Shown piece by piece: positions 37,343-46,508 of a DNA stretch of 64,000 nucleotides (its first letter is position 1; each line of letters opens with the position of its first letter). Source of the DNA: Actinomadura graeca (lineage in GTDB: Bacteria > Actinomycetota > Actinomycetes > Streptosporangiales > Streptosporangiaceae); assembly GCF_019175365.1 (NCBI RefSeq), contig NZ_CP059572.1, forward strand, positions 5,890,001 through 5,954,000. The letters run 5' to 3'. The translations under genes were made by a program, and so were the position numbers. The notes below the pieces were generated by a model. That model worked only from the letters and a program-made list of their open reading frames with translations. It had not been told where the DNA came from and did not search any database.

Positions 37343-40300
37343 ATGCCCCCAGGTTCTCCGCCCCCAGGGATGCCGTTCGGACGGGCCCCGGGGATGCCTC
37401 CCGGGACGCCTCCCCCGGGAATGAGGGCCTCCGGCGGCCGTGTGCCGGACGTCCCGCCGAGGGCGCCGTCGGACGGGCACGCCGGCCCTGGGGAGCCGCC
37501 CGTGCTGCCCGGCCCCTGGTACCGGATCCAGGCGATCCCGGCACCGCAGCGCGCCGCGTCCGCCGAATGGGACTTCGTCAGCGTGCTCCCCGCCGCGCTG
37601 TCGGCGGCTCGGCTCGGCCGCCCGTTCGTGGTCGGCTGGCTGTCGGCCGGAGGCGGCGCGCCGCTGGAGCTGATCACCAACGCCGGGCCGATCGGCGGCC
37701 CCGAGGCGGCGGCCGGGGTCGCGCCGGGCGAGGCGCACGGGCTGCTGTTCCCGAGCGGCGCCCGCGGCGTTCCGGCCGGGGACCGGTGGCTGCGGCAGGC
37801 CGCGCGGATGGCGTGGACGCGCTGCCCCGGCCGTCTCGCCCCGCAGGTCGGCGCCGCCGACGCCGGGCCCGGCCTGTTCGAGTCGACGCTCGTCACGCTG
37901 ATGGAGCGGCCGTTCGGCTGGTTCGTCGTCGCCGACCCGTGCGACGAGCGGCTGATCGACGCCGAGATGCGCGAGCTGCACCACGAGCTGCGGATGCTGC
38001 GCCGCGGCGAGGACGAGCAGGCGCGGCTGTCGGTGACGCGCGCCGACCAGCGCCTCACCGAGCTGGACGCGTTCCGCGAGGCCGGGCTCTGGCGGGTCCG
38101 GGTCGTCGCGGGCGCCGCCACCCAGGAGGAGCTCGGGCAGATCGCGCCGGTGCTCGTCGGGTCCATGGAGCTCGGCCACCACCCGTACCGGCTCCGGTCC
38201 GGGCACGGCAGCGGCTCGTTCGGCGAGATGCTGCGGCCCGGCGCCGAGCCCGCCCCGCTGCGCCCGGCGGCCGAGTCGGAGCAGCGCTTCCCGTTCATCG
38301 CGACCGCCGGGGCGCTCGCCGCGCTCGCGGGCCTGCCCCGCCGCGAGGTGCCGGGGCTGCGCGTCCTGGACGCCGGGTACTTCGACGTGACGTCCGAGAC
38401 CGACGCGCCCGCCGGCGCCGTCGCCGGAGGCGCCGCGGCCGGCGGCCCGCCCGCGCGGGCGGACGAGGCGCGCATCGAGCTCGGCGCGATCCTGGACGGC
38501 CAGGACCGGCAGGTCGGGCGGCTCACCGTCCCCCGCTCCACGATCAACCGGCACGTGTTCGTCACCGGCGCGACCGGCGCGGGCAAGTCGCAGACCGTCC
38601 GGCACCTGCTGGAGCAGCTCACCCGCGCCGGGATCCCGTGGCTGGCGATCGAGCCCGCCAAGTCGGAGTACGCGGCGATGGCCGGACGCATCGCCGACCT
38701 CGGCGGGCCGGTGACGGTCGTCAACCCGTCCGACCCGGCGTCGGTGCCGCTGTCGGTGAACCCGCTCGCGCCCGAGCCCGGCTACCCGGTGCAGGCGCAC
38801 ATCGACATGGTCCGGGCGCTGTTCCAGGCCGCGTTCGACGCCGAGGAGCCGTTCCCGCAGATCATGGCGCAGGCCCTCCAGCGCGTGTACGAGACCAACG
38901 GCTGGGACGTGGTGACCGGCGCGGGCGTGCCCGGGTCGCTGATCGAGCCCGCCGTCCCGACGCTGGAGCAGCTCCAGAACGCGGCGCTCCAGGTCATCTC
39001 CGACGTCGGCTACGGCCGGGAGCTGATGGCCGACGTCCAGGGCTTCGTGGACGTGCGGCTGCGCTCCCTGCGCATCGGCTCGGCCGGGCGGTTCTTCGAG
39101 GGCGGCCATCCCGCCGACATCGGCGGGATGCTCCGCGACAACATCGTCCTCGCGATCGAGGACGTCGCCAACGACGAGGACAAGGCGTTCCTCATGGGCA
39201 CGCTGATCATCCGCATCGTCGAGCACCTGCGGATGCGGGAGCGGCGCCGCGACCGCTCCGGCGGCCCCGCGCTCCGGCACGTCATCGTCATCGAGGAGGC
39301 GCACCGGCTGCTGCGCAACCGCGGCCCCGAGCGCACCAGCTCGCACGCCGTGGAGCTGTTCGCCGGGATGCTCGCCGAGATCCGCGCGTACGGCGAGGGC
39401 ATCATCGTCGCCGAGCAGATCCCGACCAAGCTCGTCCCCGACGTGATCAAGAACACGGCGCTGAAGGTCGTGCACCGGCTGCCCGCGCACGACGACCGGC
39501 ACCAGGTCGGCGCGGCCATGAACCTGGACGACGACCAGTCCCGCGAGGTCGTGTCGCTGCGCCCGGGCGTCGCCGCCGTGTTCGCCGACGGCATGGACCG
39601 CCCGCTGCGCGTCCGCGTCCCGCTCGGCGAGGGCCGCGAGGCCGAGCTGCCCGGCCCGCCGCCCCCGGTGGACGGCCGCCGCTCGGCCGCCTGCGGCTGC
39701 GAGTGCCGCTCCGGCCGCGCCTGCACCCTCTACGAGCTGCGCGAGGCCGACCTCGTCGCGGTGAGCCCCGACTGGAGCTGGCTGCGGCTGTGGGCGGACA
39801 CGCTCGTCCTCGCCCACGTCGTCAACCGCCCGCTGCCCGCCGTCCCGCCCGACCTGGCCCGGGGCTGGTCACGGCTGTCGCCGAGGCTCCGCGAGTGCGC
39901 GCTCGCGACCGTCCTGGAACGCGCCGTGTCCCGCCGCTCGCGGGCGCTGCGCACCGCCTACCCGCCGTCCGAGCTCACCGGCACGGCCGCGGAGGTCGCG
40001 CAGCGGCTCCTCGGCGGCGGCGCCTCCGGCACGGCGCCCGGCCCGGCGTGGGTCATCCCGCAGGTGCGGTGGCTGCACGAGCTGGACCGCCTCTTCCCCC
40101 ACGGCGAGGGCGCCCCTGACAAGCACGCCCCGGCGCCGCCGCTGGACTACCAGCTGCCCGGCCTCAAGCAGCCGCCGGACGCCCGGCTCGGCCACCGCCT
40201 CCGCGCGCTGCGCCGCCACCCGCTGTCGATGGAGCTGGAACGCAACCGGCCCCTCGCCCTCACCGCCCTGTACGGCGACGACGACCACGCGGGCTTCTTC

Positions 40301-40486
40301 CGCGACCTGCCGGTCGTCGCGCTCGGCCTCGACGAGGACGAGCGGATCGACCACGTCGCCGGGACGATGAGCGTCCGCCCGTGGCTGGAACCGGTGCTGT
40401 GCTGGGCGGACCGCTTCATCGACCCCTTCGAGGACCCGTCGGCCGCCCTGCCCTTCCTCACCGCCCCGGAACCGGAGACCGGCTGA
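37343..40486 (+). CDS. HerA/DUF87-like ATPase with additional N- and C-terminal domains
   Basis: The 1047-residue product has a Pro/Gly/Met-rich N-terminus, an uncharacterised region to about residue 385 and then a HerA-type ATPase core. The core shows Walker A GATGAGKSQT near 409, AIEPAKSEY, Walker B VIVIEEAHRLL near 648, and the IVAEQIPTKLVPDVIKNT sensor region. These are the hallmarks of hexameric DNA translocases of the HerA/VirB4 group. A cysteine cluster (CGCECRSGRAC) follows at about 788-798, then a helical C-terminal domain of about 250 residues. No NurA nuclease gene is adjacent. GGGGTG directly precedes the ATG at 37343. Confidence 0.87.
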   Translation: MPPGSPPPGMPFGRAPGMPPGTPPPGMRASGGRVPDVPPRAPSDGHAGPGEPPVLPGPWYRIQAIPAPQRAASAEWDFVSVLPAALSAARLGRPFVVGWLSAGGGAPLELITNAGPIGGPEAAAGVAPGEAHGLLFPSGARGVPAGDRWLRQAARMAWTRCPGRLAPQVGAADAGPGLFESTLVTLMERPFGWFVVADPCDERLIDAEMRELHHELRMLRRGEDEQARLSVTRADQRLTELDAFREAGLWRVRVVAGAATQEELGQIAPVLVGSMELGHHPYRLRSGHGSGSFGEMLRPGAEPAPLRPAAESEQRFPFIATAGALAALAGLPRREVPGLRVLDAGYFDVTSETDAPAGAVAGGAAAGGPPARADEARIELGAILDGQDRQVGRLTVPRSTINRHVFVTGATGAGKSQTVRHLLEQLTRAGIPWLAIEPAKSEYAAMAGRIADLGGPVTVVNPSDPASVPLSVNPLAPEPGYPVQAHIDMVRALFQAAFDAEEPFPQIMAQALQRVYETNGWDVVTGAGVPGSLIEPAVPTLEQLQNAALQVISDVGYGRELMADVQGFVDVRLRSLRIGSAGRFFEGGHPADIGGMLRDNIVLAIEDVANDEDKAFLMGTLIIRIVEHLRMRERRRDRSGGPALRHVIVIEEAHRLLRNRGPERTSSHAVELFAGMLAEIRAYGEGIIVAEQIPTKLVPDVIKNTALKVVHRLPAHDDRHQVGAAMNLDDDQSREVVSLRPGVAAVFADGMDRPLRVRVPLGEGREAELPGPPPPVDGRRSAACGCECRSGRACTLYELREADLVAVSPDWSWLRLWADTLVLAHVVNRPLPAVPPDLARGWSRLSPRLRECALATVLERAVSRRSRALRTAYPPSELTGTAAEVAQRLLGGGASGTAPGPAWVIPQVRWLHELDRLFPHGEGAPDKHAPAPPLDYQLPGLKQPPDARLGHRLRALRRHPLSMELERNRPLALTALYGDDDHAGFFRDLPVVALGLDEDERIDHVAGTMSVRPWLEPVLCWADRFIDPFEDPSAALPFLTAPEPETG

Positions 40487-40545
40487 CCGGCCCGTTCCGG
40501 GGGGTGTGGGGGGTCGTCCCCCCACAAGTGACCGGCCCCGGTCAG
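40483..40545. terminator. nested hairpin between convergent HerA and zinc-ribbon genes
   Basis: An inner perfect stem (TGTGGGGGG at 40505-40513 pairing with 40518-40526, loop TCGT) lies inside an outer pair of arms (CTGACCGG at 40483-40490 with 40538-40545). The structure overlaps both stop codons and probably ends transcription from both directions. Confidence 0.7.
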
Positions 40546-41744
40546 ATCTGCCCCTCGCTGCGGGGATCCAGGCCGGCCTGCTCGGCGATGGGCGTCCAGA
40601 GCCGGATGAACTCGGTCTTGGCGTCGCTGGCCTCCTGGTTGATGCTCTGGACCTCGTCGTCGGACGGGCATCCCGGGGAGGCGTCCAGGTAGCGCTGGTT
40701 GGAGCGAACGGATGCCTCCAGGGCACGGACGAGCGCGTCCTTGAGCGCCTCGCCGTCGTCGAACGCGCCGACCTCCAGCGCGCGCGCCTTGCCGAGCTGC
40801 TCCTGGCGCTGGTCGCGGATGCGCTGGAGCCCGGTCGTCCCGCATCCCGCCTCCACCACCGAGCCGAGGTCGGAGCGGGTGCCCGACATCTCCTTGAGCA
40901 GCCCGTCCACCGCCCCCGCCTGCTCGGAGAGCTCGTCGCCGGAGCCGGTGGGCGGGTCACTGGGGGAGTCGCTCGCGGTCTCGCCGGTGAGCCCCGGGGT
41001 CTGCTGCGCGCCCGCGTTGTTCGTGGCCGGCCCCGACCCGCCCGGCCACAGCACGATCCCGAGCGCGATCCCCGCGAGCAGGATGATCCCGGCCGCGACC
41101 AGCAGGTACGGCCGCTTGCTCTTCCTGGCGGGCGCCGGGGGCTGCCACATGGCCGGTTCCGCCCAGGGCTCCGGCGACAGCGGGATCGAGGTCTCCCCGG
41201 ACGGCGGCATCGGCGTCGTGTGGTCGGCCGGGGCGGGCGGCCACGGAATGGGTTCTTGAGGCGACGGCGCCCAGGGCGGCGGCACCGGACCCGGCATGGG
41301 CCCCGGCGCCGGTCCCGCCCCCGGACCGTGCGGCCCGGCGGGCGGCCCGGCCGGTGGGACGGGGCCCGCGCCGAGCGTGTTCCCCTGCCCGAACGGAAGG
41401 CGTCCCGTCGGCCCCGGGGCCGGAGACGTGGAGCCCGGGCCCTCGGATCCGGGACCCGGTGGCGCCTGCTGCGGAGGGGCCGGCCGCGGCGGTGTCGCGG
41501 GTTGCGGAGTGGGCGGTTTCGGCGGCGGGAAGCTCGACGGCTCGACGTCGCGGGTCGTCGCCTCCTCGCCGAAAGGCCCGCGGGCGGTCGGGTCCTGGCC
41601 GAAGGAGGCGGGTGCGCCGCCCTCCTCGGACGGGTCGCGGGCGGTCGTGTCCCCTCCGCCGGACGCCTGGTCCAGCGGGGCGTTGCACCGGGTGCACCGA
41701 GGCAACGCCGGAGTGGTGTCGCTACCACAGCCCGGGCACCGCAT
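40542..41744 (-). CDS. zinc-ribbon, Pro-rich, single-pass membrane protein (paralogue A)
   Basis: The 400-residue product starts with a zinc ribbon (CPGCGSD, then RCTRC, residues 3-20) and a Pro/Gly-rich cytoplasmic linker to about residue 205. One membrane helix follows at about 212-234, then an extracellular helical domain with two cysteines (about 300-370). The end (FIRLWTPIAEQAG) matches the corresponding end of the next protein, so the two are paralogues. The protein faces the HerA module convergently and may be a membrane sensor or partner. No enzyme motif is visible. Confidence 0.8.
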   Translation of the reverse strand: MRCPGCGSDTTPALPRCTRCNAPLDQASGGGDTTARDPSEEGGAPASFGQDPTARGPFGEEATTRDVEPSSFPPPKPPTPQPATPPRPAPPQQAPPGPGSEGPGSTSPAPGPTGRLPFGQGNTLGAGPVPPAGPPAGPHGPGAGPAPGPMPGPVPPPWAPSPQEPIPWPPAPADHTTPMPPSGETSIPLSPEPWAEPAMWQPPAPARKSKRPYLLVAAGIILLAGIALGIVLWPGGSGPATNNAGAQQTPGLTGETASDSPSDPPTGSGDELSEQAGAVDGLLKEMSGTRSDLGSVVEAGCGTTGLQRIRDQRQEQLGKARALEVGAFDDGEALKDALVRALEASVRSNQRYLDASPGCPSDDEVQSINQEASDAKTEFIRLWTPIAEQAGLDPRSEGQI

Positions 41745-41846
41745 ACCGTCCCCTAACCCCTGAGAATCACCGGTGCGAGGATAACGCGCCGTCCCCGCGC
41801 GCGGACTGCCCGCGCCCAGGTCGCAACGCGTCCGTGATCGGCCCGA

Positions 41847-43325
41847 TCAGACGCGCTGCCAGCTCCGCTGCGGCTGGCCGGTGCTCCTGGCCACGGGATT
41901 CCACAGGACGACGAACTGCCGCTTGGAGAGCGTCGCGCGCCTCTCGGCGGCCGCGCGGCCGGGCACGTGCGCCGCGTCCGGGCGGGGCTTGCCCTTGCAC
42001 TTGGCCTGGTTGCGCTGCGCCCACTGGAGCAGCACCTGGTCGACCTGGAGGGAGGCGGCCAGCGCCTGGTTCAGCGAGGCGCGCAGCCGCTCCCCGTTCG
42101 ACAGCTTGTCGAGCTTGAGGTTCTTGGTCCGGCGGATCTGGTTCTGGCGGCGCTGCGCGACCGTCTGGAAGCCCTGGATCGCCTGCGGCAGGTCCTTGCA
42201 GGTGCGGGCCTGCCCGAGCGCCCCGGCGAGGACGCGGCGCGTGTCGACGCTCGCGTTCAGCACCGCGTTCATCGCGCCCGCCTGCTGCCGCGCCGCGTTC
42301 GGGATCTTGTTCGTCTGCGCGACCTTGGTGTTGGAGTGCGCCGTAGGCGAGGACTTGGCCGTCCCCTTGCCGTCACCGCCCGACGGCCACATCACGAACG
42401 CCACCGCCGCGATGGCGACGGTGACCAGCGCGGACACCACGACGAGGAGCGGTTTGCTCGTCCCGCCGCCCGAGCGCGCCGGGCCCTGGCCCGGGTAGCC
42501 CGCGTACGGGGGGCCGCCCTGCCCGGCCGACCCGGCGGGCAGCATCGCCGTCCCCTGGTCGGGGACGCCGCCGAGGGGGACGGCGCCCATCGGGGCGTCC
42601 AGGGGCGGGGCGCCCATCGGGCCTGGGGCGAACTGGGTGGCGCCGTCCAGCGCGGTCGCGTCCGCCATCGTGGCCGGCGCCTGGACGGGGGGCGGCGCGC
42701 CCCACGCCTGGTCGGACGGCGCGGGCTGCGGCGTCCACACCTGCGTCGCCTCGGCCTCGGGCTCCTGCGGCTTGCGCGGCTGCGCGAACCACGACTCCGG
42801 GACGATCGACTCCGGTTCCGGCGCGGGCTCCGGCGCGGCCGGGACCGCGGGCGCGGCCGGGATCGGCGTCGGGGGCGGGGTCACACCGCCCATCCAGGAC
42901 GGCTGCGACGGCTGGAGGGTGTCGTAGCCACCGGACTGGAGGCTGTCGTAACCACCGGACTGGAGGGCGTCGTAACCACCGGAGTCGGCGCCGGGGTCGA
43001 ACGTCCACGCGGCGGTCGACTCGGAGTCGGCGGGCGCGAGCGTCCCCGGCGCGGGGACCGCGGGAGCGGGCGGTACGGGCGGCACGGGCGGGGCGCCCAG
43101 CGGCGGCGTGCTCACGGACGCCGGTTCGGGAGACCACGACGACGGCGGCGGCACCATCATCGTCCGGTCGCCCAGGGCGTCGGCGGCCGCCTCGCGCGCC
43201 GGCGCGCCGAGCGGCGCCCCCAGCGGAGCGGCCGGCCCGACCGAGTACACGTCGATCGGCGCCTCGCAGTTCGAACACTTGCCGAGCGTCCCGGGCGTGT
43301 TGGAACCGCACGTCGGACACTGCAT
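41847..43325 (-). CDS. zinc-ribbon, Pro-rich, single-pass membrane protein (paralogue B)
   Basis: The 492-residue product has the same architecture as paralogue A: CPTCGSN and KCSNC zinc ribbon at residues 3-20, a long Pro/Ala-rich linker, one membrane helix at about 295-316 and an extracellular helical domain ending FVVLWNPVARSTG. Three tandem GGYDxLQS repeats lie at about 115-138. The two genes are on the same strand, 102 bases apart, with this one upstream. The function is unknown; the shared ectodomain points to a common ligand or partner. Confidence 0.8.
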   Translation of the reverse strand: MQCPTCGSNTPGTLGKCSNCEAPIDVYSVGPAAPLGAPLGAPAREAAADALGDRTMMVPPPSSWSPEPASVSTPPLGAPPVPPVPPAPAVPAPGTLAPADSESTAAWTFDPGADSGGYDALQSGGYDSLQSGGYDTLQPSQPSWMGGVTPPPTPIPAAPAVPAAPEPAPEPESIVPESWFAQPRKPQEPEAEATQVWTPQPAPSDQAWGAPPPVQAPATMADATALDGATQFAPGPMGAPPLDAPMGAVPLGGVPDQGTAMLPAGSAGQGGPPYAGYPGQGPARSGGGTSKPLLVVVSALVTVAIAAVAFVMWPSGGDGKGTAKSSPTAHSNTKVAQTNKIPNAARQQAGAMNAVLNASVDTRRVLAGALGQARTCKDLPQAIQGFQTVAQRRQNQIRRTKNLKLDKLSNGERLRASLNQALAASLQVDQVLLQWAQRNQAKCKGKPRPDAAHVPGRAAAERRATLSKRQFVVLWNPVARSTGQPQRSWQRV

Positions 43326-43802
43326 CGCTCAGACCTCGCCTTGTCGCCGCTTCGCCCACGCCAGCGATTCCGGCCCGCCTCCGGACGGGCGCCTCTTCCC
43401 CCGCAAACCGCAGGGCTCCCGACAAAAGTAGTGGGTGACGTCGTTCTAGGACGCGTGGATGGGAATCTGCCCTCACCGCACCGGGGGTCGCACCGAATCA
43501 CGACACATCGGTACCGGTCAACATCGCCACAGCCGGTTTACACGATCGCCTGTGACGCTCGTCGCATTTCAGGCCGTGTCGCCCGCACGCCCGCCCGCGC
43601 GCGAGCGCCCCGTCCAGCGGCTAGGCTGTGCGTACTCCATTCCCGGAACGCGCGAGCGCGGCATCGCTTCGCGGTCGGCCCGGCGGGGCTCGCCTCCGGC
43701 TTCGTCCCACCGGCCGGGCGACGGGCTCGCGGTGACGGCGGAGGCCACTTTGAGACAGACTCTAGGCTCGAAGCCCCGGTGCATTGAGAGAAGACGGAGT
43801 CA
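43326..43802. other. 477-base intergenic region between zinc-ribbon gene B and murT
   Basis: No coding sequence is convincing here. The region separates divergent genes and must carry promoters for both. Two TAGGCT hexamers (43622-43627 and 43763-43768) could be -10 elements for murT, but no good -35 element was found at the right spacing, so neither is claimed as a promoter. Confidence 0.4.
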
Positions 43803-45053
43803 ATGAGCGATCTTCCGCTGCGTTCGCAGCTGGCCGTCGCGCTCGGTCGTACGGCCGCCAGGATGTCCCGTATCGCGGGCCGCGGGGACGGTTCGGTGAT
43901 CGGCGGGCGGATCGGCCTGCGGCTCGACCCCGAACTGCTGACCAGGCTCGCGAAGGACCGCAAGCTCGTCCTCGTCAGCGCCACCAACGGCAAGACGACG
44001 ACGACCCGGCTGATCACCTCGGCGATGACGCCGCTGGGAGAGGTCGCCACCAACGCGTTCGGCGCGAACATGCCGACCGGGCACGTGTCCGCGCTCGCGT
44101 CCGCGCCCACGGCCCGCTACGGCGTGCTGGAGTGCGACGAGAAGTACGTCCCGATGGTCCTCGCTGAGACGGGCGCGAACGTCGTCGCGCTGATGAACCT
44201 CAGCCGCGACCAGATGGACCGTGCCGCCGAGATCTGGCTGCTCGCGGGCAAGTGGCGGCGCGCGCTGGAGGCGTCCCCGCAGAGCCACGTCATCGCCAAC
44301 TGCGACGACCCGCTCGTCACCTGGGGCGCGTCCACCGCCAAGAGCGTCACGTGGGTCGCCGCGGGCCAGCACTGGCGCGAGGACTCCTGGTGCTGCCCCG
44401 AGTGCGGCGGTCCCCTCGACCGCCAGGACACCGACGAGGACAGCGACTGGCGCTGCCGCCAGTGCCACTTCGCCCGCCCGCGTCCCGACTGGACGCTGAA
44501 GGGCGACCACATCACGACCCCGGACGGACGCGTCCTCCCGCTCTCCGGGCTGTCCCTGCCGGGCCGCGCGAACCGCTCGAACGCCCTGGTCGCGCTCGCG
44601 GTCGTCGCCCGGTTCGGCGTCCCGCCCGAGCAGGCGCTGCCGCTGCTCGCCGAGGTCAAGTCCGTCGCGGGCCGCTACACCACGGTCGAGCACGAGGGAC
44701 GCCGCATCCGGCTGCTGCTGTCGAAGAACCCGGCCGGCTGGCTGGAGGCGTTCGACGTCCTGCAGCCCGCGCCCGGCCCCGTCGCCCTGTCGATCAACGC
44801 CCAGGGCCCCGACGGCCGCGACACGTCCTGGCTGTGGGACGTCGACTACCGCATCCTGCGCGGCCGCCCCGTCTGGGTGGCGGGCGAACGCCGCATCGAC
44901 CTCGCCGCCCGCCTGGAGGCCGCCGAGGTCGCCTTCACCCTCGTGGACGACATCGACCAGGCGGTCATGGCGGTCCCGCCCGGCCACCTCGACGTGATCG
45001 CCAACTACACCGCCTTCCAGAACATCCGAACGAGGTACGGCCGTGTCGTCTGA
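43803..45053 (+). CDS. murT: lipid II isoglutaminyl synthase, MurT subunit
   Basis: The 416-residue product has a Mur-ligase fold with the ATP-binding SATNGKTTT loop at about 59-67, the LMNLSRDQMDR segment and a C-terminal DUF1727 domain. A zinc-ribbon-like insertion at about 196-222 (CCPECGG and CRQCHF) is typical of MurT. With GatD it amidates the D-Glu of lipid II to D-isoglutamine in the cytoplasm. The stop overlaps the gatD start by 11 bases, consistent with the obligate two-subunit enzyme. Confidence 0.96.
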   Translation: MSDLPLRSQLAVALGRTAARMSRIAGRGDGSVIGGRIGLRLDPELLTRLAKDRKLVLVSATNGKTTTTRLITSAMTPLGEVATNAFGANMPTGHVSALASAPTARYGVLECDEKYVPMVLAETGANVVALMNLSRDQMDRAAEIWLLAGKWRRALEASPQSHVIANCDDPLVTWGASTAKSVTWVAAGQHWREDSWCCPECGGPLDRQDTDEDSDWRCRQCHFARPRPDWTLKGDHITTPDGRVLPLSGLSLPGRANRSNALVALAVVARFGVPPEQALPLLAEVKSVAGRYTTVEHEGRRIRLLLSKNPAGWLEAFDVLQPAPGPVALSINAQGPDGRDTSWLWDVDYRILRGRPVWVAGERRIDLAARLEAAEVAFTLVDDIDQAVMAVPPGHLDVIANYTAFQNIRTRYGRVV

Positions 45054-45759
45054 CCGAATCAAGATCGTCTGGATCTACCCCGACCTCCTCAGCACCTACG
45101 GTGACCAGGGCAACACCATCGTCCTGGAGCGCCGCGCCGCGCTGCGCGGCATCACGACCGAGACGGTCAACATGCGCTCGGACGAGCCCGTCCCCACCGA
45201 CGGCGACATCTACCTCCTCGGCGGCGGCGAGGACCGCCCGCAGATCCTCGCCGCGCAGCGGCTGCGCGCCGACGGCGGCCTCAACACCGCCGCCCAGCGC
45301 GGCGCCGTGGTCTTCGCCGTCTGCGCCGGGTTCCAGATCCTCGGCCACGAGTTCGGCGGCGAGGAGGGCCAGCCGGTGCCCGGCCTCGGCATCCTCGACA
45401 TCCACTCGGGCCGTGGCCAGAACCGCGCCGTGGGCGAGGTGGTCGGCGACGTGTCGGCGGAGCTGAACGTCCCCCGCATCACCGGCTTCGAGAACCACCA
45501 GGGCGCCACCAGCATCGGCCCCGGCGCCAAGCCCCTCGCCAAGGTGGTCTCCGGCATCGGCAACGGTGACGGCAGCGGATTCGAGGGCGCCTACAGCGGC
45601 CGCGTCCTCGGCACGTACATGCACGGCCCGGCGCTCGTCCGCAACCCCGGCCTCGCCGACCTGCTGCTCACCTGGGCCGTCGGGCACCAGCTCCAGCCCA
45701 TCGACGACTCGTGGGCCGGCCGCCTCCGGGAGGAACGCCTCAACGCCGTCCTGAGCTGA
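45043..45759 (+). CDS. gatD: lipid II isoglutaminyl synthase, glutaminase subunit GatD
   Basis: The 238-residue product is a class I glutamine amidotransferase-like subunit of the CobB/CobQ type. The nucleophile is C94 in FAVCAGFQILG and the catalytic His lies in GTYMHGP near 191. It releases ammonia from glutamine for MurT. The gene overlaps murT, and no other member of the operon is evident. Confidence 0.96.
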   Translation: MSSDRIKIVWIYPDLLSTYGDQGNTIVLERRAALRGITTETVNMRSDEPVPTDGDIYLLGGGEDRPQILAAQRLRADGGLNTAAQRGAVVFAVCAGFQILGHEFGGEEGQPVPGLGILDIHSGRGQNRAVGEVVGDVSAELNVPRITGFENHQGATSIGPGAKPLAKVVSGIGNGDGSGFEGAYSGRVLGTYMHGPALVRNPGLADLLLTWAVGHQLQPIDDSWAGRLREERLNAVLS

Positions 45760-45890
45760 CCGAAACCCCTCACGCAGAGTATCGCCAAGGGCGCGGAACG
45801 CAATGATTCGCAACCGTGACCTTTGCCGTGCATCAATCGACGCCTTGTGGGGACTTTCGGCGCCGAGACGAAATGCGAGGAGGGGACCTC

Positions 45891-46064
45891 ATGCCCTGGT
45901 TGATGATTCTTGTTCTGGTGCTGGCGCTGCTCCTTTTCGGAATCGGCTTCGCGCTGAAGGTCCTGTGGATCGTTGCAGCGGTCGTCCTGGTCCTCTGGCT
46001 GGTGGGCTTCGTCGCCCGCAGCACGGGCCCCTCGGGCCGACGCGGCCGCTGGTACCGCTGGTAG
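45891..46064 (+). CDS. small hydrophobic membrane protein
   Basis: The 57-residue product consists of two adjacent membrane helices followed by a short basic tail (GRRGRWYRW). It resembles the small stress-linked hydrophobic proteins common in actinobacteria. The ATG at 45891 is chosen because GAGGAGGGG lies five bases upstream; the longer frame starting at 45816 has no such site. It is followed by a strong hairpin terminator, so it is probably a stand-alone gene. Confidence 0.75.
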   Translation: MPWLMILVLVLALLLFGIGFALKVLWIVAAVVLVLWLVGFVARSTGPSGRRGRWYRW

Positions 46065-46075
46065 ACCCTCCACCC

Positions 46076-46105
46076 GGCCCCGTCCCGCCCCTGCGGGACG
46101 GGGCC
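46076..46105 (+). terminator. hairpin terminator after the small hydrophobic protein gene
   Basis: A perfect 13-bp stem (GGCCCCGTCCCGC at 46076-46088 with 46093-46105) closes a CCCT loop. It begins 11 bases after the stop codon. No U-tract is present. It may also serve the convergent gene ending at 46125. Confidence 0.75.
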
Positions 46106-46124
46106 AACAGCTTTCCCGACCAGC

Positions 46125-46508
46125 TCAGAAAGCGGCGGGAAGCATCCGATACCTGAAGATGGCATCGACCTTCTCAGCGGCAGCCCTGGGATCGTCGCAG
46201 GAAGCCAGATAGCCGTGCTGCTCGTAGGAATGGTGTCCGGCCTGGTAGTAGGCCCAGATCCCGCGACGCGCGGCGTGGACGATCACAGCGACCCTGACCC
46301 CGTCGGCCCGGCTCACTCCGAAGACCCACAGCAACAACGGCCGACCGGCGAACTCCTCGGCCCGGTACAGCTTCACACACCGGTACCCCTTGGCCGTGAG
46401 CGCGGACGCGAGCAGATCCAGGTGCCCGATGGCAGCAGCACGCCCCCACCACGACACGAATCGCTGGCGGCGCCCACCCAAGCCGCTCAAGGCGCGTAGC
46501 GAACCCAT
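46125..46508 (-). CDS. hypothetical protein of the HATPase/DUF397 neighbourhood
   Basis: The 127-residue product is soluble and alpha/beta-like, with Trp/Tyr-rich segments (FVSWWGRAAA, GIWAYYQAG). No known motif is recognised. The ATG lies 22 bases inside the end of the upstream HATPase gene, so translation is probably coupled and the two may work together. In actinobacteria, anti-sigma-like HATPases are often followed by small uncharacterised genes like this one. Confidence 0.7.
   Translation of the reverse strand: MGSLRALSGLGGRRQRFVSWWGRAAAIGHLDLLASALTAKGYRCVKLYRAEEFAGRPLLLWVFGVSRADGVRVAVIVHAARRGIWAYYQAGHHSYEQHGYLASCDDPRAAAEKVDAIFRYRMLPAAF

Noticed and set aside
37343..40486. HerA-NurA DNA repair pair
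   Set aside because: Only the HerA-like ATPase is seen; no NurA-type nuclease gene lies on either side, and the adjacent membrane proteins argue for another role.
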